Assembly (NCBI RefSeq): GCF_003096575.1
Contig: NZ_QEKT01000009.1
Location: 1 to 64,000, forward strand
Length of the DNA: 64,000 nt
Reading direction: 5' to 3'
From: Convivina intestini
GTDB taxonomy: Bacteria > Bacillota > Bacilli > Lactobacillales > Lactobacillaceae
The translations under genes were made by a program, and so were the position numbers. The first letter of the stretch is position 1. Every line of letters starts with the position of its first letter. The notes beneath the pieces are model-generated. The model was not told the DNA's origin. It did not search any database and saw nothing but the letters and a program-made list of their open reading frames with translations. This document shows positions 27,831 to 36,691 of this stretch, one piece after another.

Positions 27831-28346
27831 TTAAACAAGTTCCCGTCGTACTAGAATATCGCGTTGAATTTCTTCTCCAAAGGTAAAATCATGTTCACTA
27901 AATGCATGAAAATTCATTTTTTCATAGAAACGAATTGCCTTGGCGTTATGTTCCCAGACACCTAACCAAACATAGTCTTTATTTAGCTGTTTCCCTTGTT
28001 CAATAGCATTGTTGATTAGTTGACTGCCCAACCCCAAGCGTTTGTATTCCTTTTTGATATACAAACGCTGAATTTCTAGTCCGTTTTCCTGTTGAAATTC
28101 AGACTGCGCCTGTCCAACATTCACTTTCATATAGCCAGCTAAATGCCCTTTATGATAAAGAAACTGGAATTGACTCTCTGGATTAGCAAGTTCTTGGGCT
28201 ATTTGATCTACGTTATAATTTTCTTGAAAATACTGGGCTAAATTAGCCTGATTATCTGCAGTACCAAAAGTATCCGCAAAGGTTTCCATGCCAATTTTTT
28301 GTAGGGTGAGGATATCGTCGAGTTCTACCTTGACTAATTCGTTCAT
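27831..28346 (-). CDS. GNAT acetyltransferase
   Basis: About 171 residues. The acetyl-CoA-binding motif is seen in IKKEYKRLGLGSQLI, with the downstream VWLGVWEHNAKAIRFYEKMNF typical of small-molecule acetyltransferases of the PaiA type. A GTG at 28367 would place AAGGAG inside the coding sequence; the ATG at 28346, eight bases after it, is the better start. The substrate is unknown. Confidence 0.82.
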   Translation of the reverse strand: MNELVKVELDDILTLQKIGMETFADTFGTADNQANLAQYFQENYNVDQIAQELANPESQFQFLYHKGHLAGYMKVNVGQAQSEFQQENGLEIQRLYIKKEYKRLGLGSQLINNAIEQGKQLNKDYVWLGVWEHNAKAIRFYEKMNFHAFSEHDFTFGEEIQRDILVRRELV

Positions 28347-28399
28347 GTACTTGTCTCCTTGTTCCACTTATTACTGCGTATTGTAGCCTATTTTAACAA

Positions 28400-28437
28400 A
28401 AAAACTTTCAATCCAACTAAATGGACTGAAAGTTTTT
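28400..28437 (-). terminator. butA terminator
   Basis: A long stem with AAAACTTTCA and TGAAAGTTTT ends, T-rich on both strands, between the acetyltransferase start and the butA stop. Confidence 0.8.
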
Positions 28438-28457
28438 TATTAACTAATTATTAAGGA

Positions 28458-29240
<783 letters not shown>

Positions 29241-29259
29241 CTAACTTTTTCCACCTTGA

Positions 29260-29273
29260 TGATAACGCTTCCA
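29260..29273 (-). promoter_or_regulatory. Probable CcpA cre box upstream of butA
   Basis: On the minus strand TGGAAGCGTTATCA matches the cre consensus TGWAANCGNTNWCA at 13 of 14 positions, about 30 bases before the butA start. Carbon catabolite control of butA is inferred. Confidence 0.6.
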
Positions 29274-29473
29274 TTTCTTTTTTTCAAGAATTACATCCCA
29301 ATTATTTTCTTTTTGATTTGTCCCAATTATTTCTAATAATCTCATGCTAAATACGTCGGTAGTTATTTATTTGCAAGTACTTTTACTGGGGTTTTATTCA
29401 TAATTTATCCATTTTTGGTATATGATTTTGTTGCACCTCTAAACTAAGATTCGTAACACGGCAGGACAGCAAC

Positions 29474-30166
29474 ATGGTATCTACAAACAAAAATTTTGGC
29501 AATACAATCCGAAATATTCGCCTGGCAAAGGGCTTTTCGATTCGACAAGTCGCTTTACAGGCAGGCATGGCTAATTCATACATATCACAACTTGAAAATG
29601 CTAAGCGCAACATCCCCAAACCCGAAACGCTATATAAATTAGCCCATGGTTTACGGGTTTCAAACGAGGAAATGCTTAGTGCCGCAGGCATCATTCAACC
29701 CCATTTATTAACCACTTCCGAAATTTCAATGCCTAAAAGCAATGATTTCTTACCAGTTTATCGACAAATATCCAGCGGTTATCCTCAAGGAGCCCAAGAA
29801 GATATCGACGGTCGTATTCGGGTTAATGATGATTTATTGACCAAGTATGGTTTAGAAAATCTCTTAGCTTTTCGAGTACGAACCGATGGCATGAATCGCA
29901 TTATTCCTAAAGGAGCGATTGCTATTTTAGCTAAAGTCACTCCCTCTAAAATAATGAATGGCGATATTGAAGCCGTCATTATCGGAATTGAAGCGGCCAC
30001 ACTCCGGCATGTCTATAGTTATCCCGACCGAATTCGGCTCGAATCTGACACCTGGTTATCCGATAGTTTTAAAACCCTAGAGTATCGTTATCACGACTTT
30101 GAGAAAAACAGCTCACCGATTAAAATTATCGGCAAGCTGGTCCAAGTTATTATTAATTTTGAATAA
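29474..30166 (+). CDS. XRE regulator with inactive S24-like domain
   Basis: A 230-residue protein: an N-terminal Cro/CI helix-turn-helix (about 10-65, RQVALQAGMANSYISQLENA) and a C-terminal domain with the LexA/CI S24 fold (about 95-225). The Ser-Met motif of active family members reads TDGMNRIIPKG, with Gly in place of the nucleophile. The position of the catalytic Lys reads ATLRHV, with Arg. Self-cleavage is therefore unlikely. The tandem RNA modules begin 13 bases after its stop on the same strand, with no clear terminator between, so they are probably cotranscribed. Confidence 0.8.
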   Translation: MVSTNKNFGNTIRNIRLAKGFSIRQVALQAGMANSYISQLENAKRNIPKPETLYKLAHGLRVSNEEMLSAAGIIQPHLLTTSEISMPKSNDFLPVYRQISSGYPQGAQEDIDGRIRVNDDLLTKYGLENLLAFRVRTDGMNRIIPKGAIAILAKVTPSKIMNGDIEAVIIGIEAATLRHVYSYPDRIRLESDTWLSDSFKTLEYRYHDFEKNSSPIKIIGKLVQVIINFE

Positions 30167-30178
30167 TTTCCAATAGCA

Positions 30179-30704
30179 GTGGGCATTCACTGGTCATCCA
30201 TTTATCTATTTCGTCACTAGAATTAATGCTACTAGTGATACAAGTCCCACTACATATAGGCTTTCACTGGTCTGTTATATCTCTCAACATAAACCCAATA
30301 GCTCTTTCAACTTTATGACCAGTGCTGTAAGTCCTAGCATCATTAGGCCACCAACGGTATACATCAACTCCTCTTTTCACCGATGTCTATGCTCAGATAG
30401 ACCGTTGGTATAAGTCCTAATTTACATACCTGGGCGGATGACCAACTAATTAACACCATCAATGGGCATTCTGAAAGTACTTAGTGTTCCTACCAATCTG
30501 CACGCTATTTCAGATATAAGTCCCATTACATACGTGCTAGGGATCACGTTAAAAGCCAACTACGTGTATCTCTTGATATACAAATCCAATTCTAACTAAC
30601 ACGTCTCCGGACGCGTACATAGGGCTTTCACCAGCAAATACATTTCCTAAATGAGCATTGCTACTGTCATACATTTCAACTTTACTGATGATGTAAGTCC
30701 CCTA
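30179..30704 (+). ncRNA. Tandem array of two-helix RNA modules (candidate ornate RNA)
   Basis: No coding frame is present. Five modules share one layout: outer helix ending in GG/CC, 4-nt 5' internal loop (CATT, CTTT, CCAC, CATT, CTTT), inner helix of 6-8 bp, variable apex of about 31-46 nt, 8-nt 3' internal loop NNRYAAGT, outer helix. Outer helices: GTGGG/CCCAC (30179, 30246), TAGG/CCTA (30257, 30333), ATTAGG/CCTAAT (30342, 30416), AATGGG/CCCATT (30461, 30522), TAGGG/CCCTA (30620, 30700). Inner: CACTGGT/ACTAGTG, CACTGGTC/GACCAGTG, CAACGGT/ACCGTTG, CTGAAA/TTTCAG, CACCAGCA/TACTGATG (two mismatches). A decayed copy lies near 30538-30590. Modules are joined by ACATA-like spacers. Confidence 0.7.
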
Positions 30705-30711
30705 CATATTC

Positions 30712-30795
30712 AAAAAGCTCGATTATTTTGATAAAAATCTCGAAACTTAGTTTGTCCAAATTCCGAGGTTCATATCATTTTCATCGAGCTTTTTT
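30712..30795. terminator. Branched bidirectional terminator closing the RNA array
   Basis: AAAAAGCTCGAT (30712-30723) pairs with ATCGAGCTTTTTT (30783-30795), enclosing an inner hairpin CTCG/CGAG. It ends in six T residues on the plus strand and also serves mscL on the minus strand. Confidence 0.75.
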
Positions 30796-30824
30796 AAACT
30801 ATTAATCCAAAATAGCCAACCAGC

Positions 30825-31208
30825 TTATTTTGAATTAGCAATAATGTCTCTAATTTCTTGTAAGACCAACAATTCTTGATTGGGCTTTGTAGTTTCTTCT
30901 TTAGGCTTAATCATGTATTTATTGATAATCTTAACCAACACGAAGACCACCAAGGCAGTAATCAAGAAGTTGATGAAATCATTTAAAAATGCGCCATAAC
31001 TAAAGACGAGATTGTCAGTAACAACCAACTTCAAATTCGATAAACTCGATGCTTGGCCAGTAAAAACGCCGATCAAAGGGTTAATTAAATTAGTCGTTAA
31101 TGACTTTACTAAGGCGACAAAGGCTGTACCGACAATTACACCAACGGCTAGGTCAAAAATATTTCCTTTGGTGATAAAGGTTTTAAACTCATTGAAAAAA
31201 TTTTTCAT
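30825..31208 (-). CDS. mscL: Large-conductance mechanosensitive channel
   Basis: MscL (127 residues) opens under membrane tension to release solutes on hypo-osmotic shock. The N-terminal amphipathic helix and first transmembrane helix ([20 protein letters not shown] with the glycine-rich pore stretch) are followed by a periplasmic-type loop, a second helix ([21 protein letters not shown]) and a charged C-terminal bundle. Length is normal. Monocistronic. Confidence 0.95.
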   Translation of the reverse strand: MKNFFNEFKTFITKGNIFDLAVGVIVGTAFVALVKSLTTNLINPLIGVFTGQASSLSNLKLVVTDNLVFSYGAFLNDFINFLITALVVFVLVKIINKYMIKPKEETTKPNQELLVLQEIRDIIANSK

Positions 31209-31247
31209 GTTTATTCTCCGAAATTATCATCATTCCCGTAAAACAAC

Positions 31248-31289
31248 AAAAAAGGTTTCGCTTTATGACAATTAAACCGAAACCTTTTT
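31248..31289 (-). terminator. Terminator of the CsbD-like gene
   Basis: A 12-bp stem AAAAAGGTTTCG/CGAAACCTTTTT with a 17-nt loop just after the stop at 31294, T-rich on both sides. Confidence 0.75.
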
Positions 31290-31293
31290 CATA

Positions 31294-31455
31294 CTATTTC
31301 TTAGTAATTTGGTCTAGTTGTTCTTTGGCTTTTTCAGCAAAATTCTTAGCTGCATCTTTGGCATCAGTAGCCAATTCCTTGGCCTTCCCCTGGGCTTCTT
31401 TAGCCTTTCCTTCCAATTGATCCTTGGTAGCATCTAGCTTTTCTTCAAATGACAT
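31294..31455 (-). CDS. CsbD-like small stress protein
   Basis: Fifty-three residues, rich in Lys, Ala, Glu and Asp, with heptad-like repeats (EEKLDATKDQLEGKAKEAQ, then AKELATDAKDAAKNFAEKA). This is the CsbD/YjbJ pattern of small general-stress proteins of unknown function. The ATG follows TAAGGAG by eight bases. A 30-bp palindrome sits upstream. Confidence 0.75.
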   Translation of the reverse strand: MSFEEKLDATKDQLEGKAKEAQGKAKELATDAKDAAKNFAEKAKEQLDQITKK

Positions 31456-31484
31456 ATGCAATTCTCCTTAGATTTATTACATTT

Positions 31485-31514
31485 AGTATACATGAAAATT
31501 TTCAATTGTATACT
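31485..31514. promoter_or_regulatory. 30-bp imperfect palindrome upstream of the CsbD-like gene
   Basis: AGTATACA...TGTATACT flanks a core GAAAATTTTC. It lies 30 bases before the start and includes TATACAAT/TATACT-type elements, so it is likely an operator. The cognate regulator is not identified. Confidence 0.5.
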
Positions 31515-31713
31515 TTCATTTTCATATTTTTGAATTTAAATAGTATTTTCTATGAATAGTGGGGCGGAAATTAATTATATGATTGGTATTATTTTTATTT
31601 TTAAAAACGGTATTGTTGATTAAATAATTTGTAACACTCCGTTCTAAAAATTGATTTAGCTTGGGCCAATAAAACGGATATAAAGTCTGTCATATCAACG
31701 AATACAAAAAAAG

Positions 31714-31750
31714 AAAGGCTATCTACTGCTTTGTACAGTAGATAGCCTTT
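31714..31750 (-). terminator. Original tRNA-Glu terminator, now at the island's left edge
   Basis: A perfect 15-bp stem (31714-31728 with 31736-31750, starting AAAGGCTATC) just outside the att repeat. Before integration it lay directly after the tRNA-Glu gene, which now sits 17 kb away. Confidence 0.75.
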
Positions 31751-31752
31751 TA

Positions 31753-31768
31753 TAGCCCCAGAGGGAGT
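31753..31768. repeat. Attachment-site repeat, integrase side
   Basis: TAGCCCCAGAGGGAGT is identical to the 3' end of tRNA-Glu at 48849-48864. The flanking bases differ, which fixes the shared core at 16 bp. Confidence 0.85.
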
Positions 31769-31825
31769 ATATATAATGCTGTTATATCAACGCTTACACG
31801 TTTATGGGAACTTTTACGGGGCGTT

Positions 31826-32953
31826 TTAGTCAATTAAACCGCTCAATAGTTCGGCTGTATTATCACTAGCTTGCCTCGTTATTTCACTATAAACATTCAA
31901 AGTGATTGAGGCGTCTGCATGACCCAGATAGGTTTGAACTTGTTTAATGGTTGCCCCTCGATCTAATGCCAAAGTTGCCCAGGTATGTCGTAACTTGTGC
32001 ATTGATAGGCCACTAGCTACGCTATATCTTGCTGACACATCGTGTAGCCATTTATTCGGCCTTAGTACCTGCAAAGTCTTACCGTCGTGATTAAACACAT
32101 AATCAGTCGGGCTATTATAAATGCTGGACTCAAACCATCTAGCTAGTATCCTCATCATCTCACTATCAATCTTGAGCGTTCTTTGACTAGTTCGCGACTT
32201 AGGCGCTTTGATATAAGTACCACCATTTAGGCCACGTCCTAGCGCCTGCTCGATATGAATATAGTTATGTTCAAAGTCAATGTGCTGCCATTGTAACGCT
32301 AGTAACTCCTCAGTTCTCATCCCCGTAAAGGCGGCTAATCTTAATAACGTATAGGCTTGCTGATTGATTTTAGAGTATTGACTATCTAACACCTCGATAA
32401 AGGCCTTAAACTCGTCAACATCCATAAACTTAGGCTTTAAATCTGATACCTTGCGTTGTTTAGGTAAATCAATCTGATCAAAAGGATTACTAGCCAGCAT
32501 ACCAAAGCGCACAGCCATATCTAACAACTTACGAAAATATCCCACTGCTTTACGGTAATAAATAATCTTACTTTGTAATGTGTTAACATATTGCTGTAAG
32601 GCTAAAGGCTTTACATCGTTGGCCAGTGTGTTGCCCCAAAAAGGTAGGATGTACAGCCTAAATATTCTTAACGTTTTGTTTAGGGTACTTTCTTCTACCG
32701 TGTACTGGTAAGTGTCCAGCCACATCTCATAGAGTTGTCTGATCGTGAGAACATCAGGTAGCTCTTTTTTGTTGTACTTACTTTGGCCAGCTTCAAACAG
32801 TACTTTTTCGTTGTTGAGCCAAGTTAAGGCACTGCGTTTACTGCTAAAACCTCGTTTCTTTGCTTTGGCTGGGGTATTGTCTGGCTGTCTACCTAGATAG
32901 CCTTGAATCTCCCAGACCTTACCTTTTTTCGTTTCAATCTCTCTTACATACAT
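31826..32953 (-). CDS. int: Tyrosine site-specific integrase
   Basis: A protein of 375 residues with an N-terminal arm-binding domain (VREIETKKGKVWEIQGYLG), a core-binding SAM-like domain, and a C-terminal catalytic domain. The catalytic residues are Arg in TGMRTEELLAL, HxLRH in HKLRHTWA, His in GHADAS and the nucleophilic Tyr in LNVYSEI. It reads toward the adjacent attachment repeat at 31753. It should insert and excise the island at the tRNA-Glu 3' end. It is the last gene of the leftward replication operon. Confidence 0.95.
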   Translation of the reverse strand: MYVREIETKKGKVWEIQGYLGRQPDNTPAKAKKRGFSSKRSALTWLNNEKVLFEAGQSKYNKKELPDVLTIRQLYEMWLDTYQYTVEESTLNKTLRIFRLYILPFWGNTLANDVKPLALQQYVNTLQSKIIYYRKAVGYFRKLLDMAVRFGMLASNPFDQIDLPKQRKVSDLKPKFMDVDEFKAFIEVLDSQYSKINQQAYTLLRLAAFTGMRTEELLALQWQHIDFEHNYIHIEQALGRGLNGGTYIKAPKSRTSQRTLKIDSEMMRILARWFESSIYNSPTDYVFNHDGKTLQVLRPNKWLHDVSARYSVASGLSMHKLRHTWATLALDRGATIKQVQTYLGHADASITLNVYSEITRQASDNTAELLSGLID

Positions 32954-33148
32954 TGGTCTAGTTACCTTTTATAGCTTTCTAAGTCCTATCAGCTATGTAC
33001 AGAATGCAGTAATTGGGGATGAAAAAAGGTGCTTTAATCACTATTAGCAACTAACAGTAACTAAAACACTTTTATTCTGCCCTATATCTGCCAATCTGTA
33101 CAGTGTAACGGTGTTATTTTTGGTTTTTAGGGGTGTTTTTACACTTTA

Positions 33149-33336
33149 TTTAGACATTTTTTAGACCTGTATGCCTTGGGGCTGTAAGTCGTTTGTCGAT
33201 TTTAGACATATTCTCAATTCCTTATAAATATATTCTTTTATATATACCTATTATTTTTTCTTAAGATATAAAATAATGTCTAAAACATCTAAAGGGCTTA
33301 GAGCCCCAACGGTTTGCACTCTAAAATAAGTCTAAA
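33149..33336. other. Candidate replication origin of the island
   Basis: Three TTTAGAC copies (33149, 33160, 33201) face two GTCTAAA copies (33278, 33330) plus one variant ATCTAAA (33287), across about 70 bases that are nearly all A/T (33208-33277). An outer inverted repeat TTGGGGCT/AGCCCCAA (33176, 33302) brackets the core. The site lies in a 427-base gap just downstream of the helicase gene, the place and design of satellite origins recognised by Rep. Confidence 0.6.
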
Positions 33337-33380
33337 CTTTTTCGAAAAACGCTAGATAAAACCCTAAAAACCTAACTAAT

Positions 33381-34754
33381 TTAGTCCATATACCTAAAAT
33401 TTATAATCCTACGCCTTACTTTATTTGGCTCTTCATCTAATTGGCTTACAGACGCAGCAGGCTTAATGGTATACCCAATTTCTTGCAGCCGTTTTAAAAA
33501 TGCTCGATCAGTTACCTGCTCTTTATGGCCTCCGTCTTTAAAATCTTGCACAAATTTAAAGTAAATACTTTTAGCTGTTGGTCGCCTACCCTCACACACT
33601 TGTAGGTGTTCTTCTGCCCACTGCTTAATATCATCGCCTTGGCTGTACCATTCCTTAGTTGTGGCTTCAATACTGGGCGTGATACTCATACTATTACGCT
33701 GAATGGCCTCGTGTTGTGCCTTAATAGCTTGGTAGACAAACGCCCCGCGCTCTTTCAAATAGTCCGCTTTGTCTTGCTTAGCACCCGTGTATTTATCTCC
33801 TACAGCGGGTATGACAATGACACGCCGCTCAATACCAATATCTGGCGTGATATGTGGGGTGTCATTGCTGGTAAAGAGTAGCTTGGCATGGTTCATAAAC
33901 TGAAAGCCATTCTCGCCCTTAAATTGTGCCGTCATCGTATCATCACCAGTAGCGTTTTTAATAGTGGCCGTGGCTGTTATAAACTTACTCTCAATATCGT
34001 TCTTAATGTTAGCAAATTTCCCGTATAACATCCCCGTGAGAAATTTCTCGGTAGCAAGTTGTAAGAGTGATAGACTGGCCGTGTTTTCTTGTCCTACTGT
34101 TGCCCGGATGATTTCAGTTAAAAAGGATTTTCCCGTACCGGCTAACCCCTGAATAATAACCAGGTATTGAAAGGGCTGGTATTCTCTACGAAACATACTT
34201 CCGACAAATTCAAGCATGAATTGACTGTTCTCGCCTAACACTCGATTAAAAAGCTTAGTTGTGAGTGGAGTTGCTTGATTGGCTCTAATGTCAAAGTTAA
34301 AACCACCCAGAATATAGAGACTGGGACTATTGGGCAACATCTCCATTGTGTCGCCATCTAGTGCCGTATTTTTAAACGATACTAGGGCAGGACGTTGCTC
34401 AAATATCCCAATTAAATCATCTCTAGTCGCTGTATCTAATAGATTTTGTAAGGCATTGGTAACCCGATTAGGGTTGCGATAAGTAGCCAGTAGCTTAGCG
34501 ATTTCATTTCTTAGCATGTTGTCCCGCTTCGCCTTGGTTTCTAATGCTACCCAGTATTGTCCATTGTAGTAATAACCCGATAAGTTATTAGACGTGTTAA
34601 AAAAATGCGTTTGTTCTTTGATTAAATCAGCAACCTCTAGTAAGTCGATTTTTTCAACTTTACCCTCACGGTTCATATAGACCCAACTAGGAATATCAGA
34701 GTTATACTGCTCTACTTCCTGGAGCTCTCGGCTTAATTCTTCAATATCTGGCAT
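33381..34754 (-). CDS. SF3/D5-like replicative helicase (P4 primase C-terminal family)
   Basis: A protein of 457 residues. Walker A is IQGLAGTGKSFLTEII (about 200), followed by NDIES, sensor motif LLFTSNDTPHI and an arginine-finger region IERRVIVIP. These mark the superfamily 3 helicases of phages and plasmids (P4 family). A winged C-terminal domain may bind DNA. It lies three bases after the primase gene and directly before the candidate origin, so it is likely the origin-recognising Rep. Confidence 0.85.
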   Translation of the reverse strand: MPDIEELSRELQEVEQYNSDIPSWVYMNREGKVEKIDLLEVADLIKEQTHFFNTSNNLSGYYYNGQYWVALETKAKRDNMLRNEIAKLLATYRNPNRVTNALQNLLDTATRDDLIGIFEQRPALVSFKNTALDGDTMEMLPNSPSLYILGGFNFDIRANQATPLTTKLFNRVLGENSQFMLEFVGSMFRREYQPFQYLVIIQGLAGTGKSFLTEIIRATVGQENTASLSLLQLATEKFLTGMLYGKFANIKNDIESKFITATATIKNATGDDTMTAQFKGENGFQFMNHAKLLFTSNDTPHITPDIGIERRVIVIPAVGDKYTGAKQDKADYLKERGAFVYQAIKAQHEAIQRNSMSITPSIEATTKEWYSQGDDIKQWAEEHLQVCEGRRPTAKSIYFKFVQDFKDGGHKEQVTDRAFLKRLQEIGYTIKPAASVSQLDEEPNKVRRRIINFRYMD

Positions 34755-34757
34755 AGA

Positions 34758-35591
34758 TTAAGCCTCCATTCCTTTGTATTGTTTTCTTTGCTGATTGATT
34801 CGCTTTCTTCGAGCGATCTCTTTCTTAGCAACACTCACAAAGATGGTCTCAAGCTCGCTAGTTGGTAGTGGCTCATTACTGCGGGCATTGATCTCACTGA
34901 CAATCTCAGTCGCTGTTTCTAGTAACATTCCCTTAATATTTAAGAGATAACCAAATAGGCTAGTGGCCTGGTCATTTCGTTGGCCAGTAGTAAAGCCATC
35001 TCGCACCATCTCCCAACGCTCTACAGTGCTGTAACGGGCTTCCCTGTGCTTGTGGCTGGTCTTAGTTGTTCCCAGCTTTCCAACCCAATCAGGTACAGGC
35101 TTAATCGTGTTCAGCGGTGTAAGGGCTCGGTATACTTTTCCATCAACTTGGGACGGTGCCACAATCACACCCCCAGTCGTCAACATATCAACACTCTCAA
35201 GGGCTTTGATATGGTGGTTTAGTTTCTGACCGTTATTAAGCCGATAAAAGGCATGTAACCCATCGCCTGCCGTACGTTCGATATAGGTTTCTTGCAGGCT
35301 TTCCGGGTCTACACCATTGCTCTTGAAATACTGGCCAAGCGACTGAACCCCGTTGCCCGTATGCTTATCCATATCAATCACAATCAAGGGGCTTTTATCT
35401 AAATCAATGCCAATATTACCGCCCTTATATTGGGGATGATCGGCTACCCATGCTCGTAAATCAGCAAGTCTATTAAAGCTGTTCTTATAACCGCCCTCGG
35501 TAGCGTTGTGTTTGCTGTTTGGTAAGGCCATGAATACATAAGCACCTAAATCCAGATAACTTTGAATAACTGCTAATTGATTGGCTGCCAT
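34758..35591 (-). CDS. Primase-polymerase (PrimPol) with PriCT-like tail
   Basis: A protein of 277 residues. The N-terminal half (about 10-170) has the bifunctional primase/polymerase signature: catalytic Asp pair in PLIVIDMDKH and the downstream His in TAGDGLHAFYRL. The C-terminal part (about 195-265) resembles PriCT-1. It would make primers for island replication with the helicase next to it. Its ATG overlaps the stop of the preceding gene (TAATG). Confidence 0.85.
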   Translation of the reverse strand: MAANQLAVIQSYLDLGAYVFMALPNSKHNATEGGYKNSFNRLADLRAWVADHPQYKGGNIGIDLDKSPLIVIDMDKHTGNGVQSLGQYFKSNGVDPESLQETYIERTAGDGLHAFYRLNNGQKLNHHIKALESVDMLTTGGVIVAPSQVDGKVYRALTPLNTIKPVPDWVGKLGTTKTSHKHREARYSTVERWEMVRDGFTTGQRNDQATSLFGYLLNIKGMLLETATEIVSEINARSNEPLPTSELETIFVSVAKKEIARRKRINQQRKQYKGMEA

Positions 35592-35929
35592 TACTCAAAC
35601 CGCCTTTCGTGTTGCCGTAAACCGTTGGCTCGCTCTCGATAGCTATTAGCGTTCTTCTCAAGCATACGGACGTTATACCAATACTCAGAACTAGTCTGTA
35701 TCTTAAACACGCCACCCCGCTTTGTACGTGAACTGCCGACAAGATAACCACGACTAGCCAGAGCGTGCAAAATTGTGTAGAGCCTGCGCCACGGTACATG
35801 TAACTGTAAGGCTAGATCTTTAACCTTGATAGCGTTAGCAGCACCTATAGGCAAGGACTCATATACTCGCTTTTCAATTCCGGTAAGTTGTTCTTGGTGC
35901 CTTACTTCGGTCATCCTTACTTCGGTCAT
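35591..35929 (-). CDS. Winged-helix DNA-binding protein
   Basis: A 112-residue basic protein with a winged helix-turn-helix (AIKVKDLALQLHVPWRRLYTILHALASRGYL). Its role is probably regulatory or replication-related. A 15-bp exact tandem duplication at the 5' end repeats the start codon and four following codons (MTEVRMTEVR), so translation can start at two places. The first ATG has the better site, GAGGAGG at seven bases. Translationally coupled to the primase gene. Confidence 0.6.
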   Translation of the reverse strand: MTEVRMTEVRHQEQLTGIEKRVYESLPIGAANAIKVKDLALQLHVPWRRLYTILHALASRGYLVGSSRTKRGGVFKIQTSSEYWYNVRMLEKNANSYRERANGLRQHERRFE

Positions 35930-35975
35930 CCTATTACCTCCTCTAGGGCGTTTCTAGCCGTTTCAATGTGATCAG

Positions 35976-36182
35976 TCAGCAACTAACGGCGCCACTTAAT
36001 TTAGTAGCTGTAACAATTAAATTAGCCCGTTTAAAGTTCTCTAGCTGGCCTTTTTCGGGGATGATCGTAGGCAAGCTAACCGACTCATTTAGCAAAATAT
36101 TTTGTAGCAGGGCTATATATTCCTTAGCACTATCAATCAGAGCCAGTTCTTCTTTTAGCTTTTCCCGTGTGTAGTCGTCCAT
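35976..36182 (-). CDS. Small hypothetical island protein
   Basis: Sixty-eight residues, mostly helical and charged (TREKLKEELALIDSAKEYIALLQ). Not recognised. It overlaps the stop of the preceding gene at one base (TAATG), so it is probably coupled and real. Confidence 0.5.
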   Translation of the reverse strand: MDDYTREKLKEELALIDSAKEYIALLQNILLNESVSLPTIIPEKGQLENFKRANLIVTATKLSGAVSC

Positions 36183-36451
36183 TAGTTGCCCTCCTGTGAT
36201 TTCACTGTGGCTTGCTCTAGTTTGTCTAGCAATTCCCCCACCTCACTATCAATAAATAATTTAGTGTCTAAAAGCTGGTTTAAACGTTGTGATACGGCTT
36301 CGTTGGTTGGCATACTCTGCACGTCTTCGATAACGTCCTGAAGATGGTCTAAAAGAATGCCAATGTGATCCATTTTTAAGCCAGTGGCGTCAATTACATC
36401 TAAAAATAAAGAATTGGATACTTTTCCCTTGTTATTCGTTGCTGATTTCAT
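36182..36451 (-). CDS. Small hypothetical island protein
   Basis: Eighty-nine residues, acidic, helical. Not recognised. The ribosome site is weak. It is retained because it is the only long frame here and is coupled to the next gene. Confidence 0.5.
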   Translation of the reverse strand: MKSATNNKGKVSNSLFLDVIDATGLKMDHIGILLDHLQDVIEDVQSMPTNEAVSQRLNQLLDTKLFIDSEVGELLDKLEQATVKSQEGN

Positions 36452-36570
36452 CTATAATTACCTGTATAAGAGCTATTAAAAAGGCTTTGTTATCGAGTTC
36501 ATTCCGTCCAAGTCGCCAAACTTTTAGAGGAATGTTCTTTTTTTATGCCCTTTTTCATGCTCTCCCTTTC

Positions 36571-36681
36571 CTATTTCCTACGTGTATCGTCTTTCCCTGT
36601 GTTATAGCCAATGTCATAGGCGGCCACGATTGCCACCAAGAACACAACGACACTGCTACAAATACTAAATAAGTGATCCAT
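36571..36681 (-). CDS. Very small single-helix membrane protein
   Basis: Thirty-six residues: a hydrophobic stretch (SICSSVVVFLVAIVAAYDIGY) and a charged tail GKDDTRRK. Too short for routine gene calling, but preceded by a strong AGGAGG at seven bases and located inside the leftward operon. Function unknown. Confidence 0.55.
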   Translation of the reverse strand: MDHLFSICSSVVVFLVAIVAAYDIGYNTGKDDTRRK

Positions 36682-36691
36682 GTACTACCTC

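Noticed and set aside
30167-30824. CRISPR array or type III toxin-antitoxin RNA repeat
   Set aside because: The repeats agree in structure, not in sequence; spacing is uneven (64-113 bases); no cas gene or ToxN-like nuclease is nearby.
36484-36560. A 19-codon frame starting near 36557 on the minus strand
   Set aside because: It has a fair ribosome site but is too short and featureless to support.
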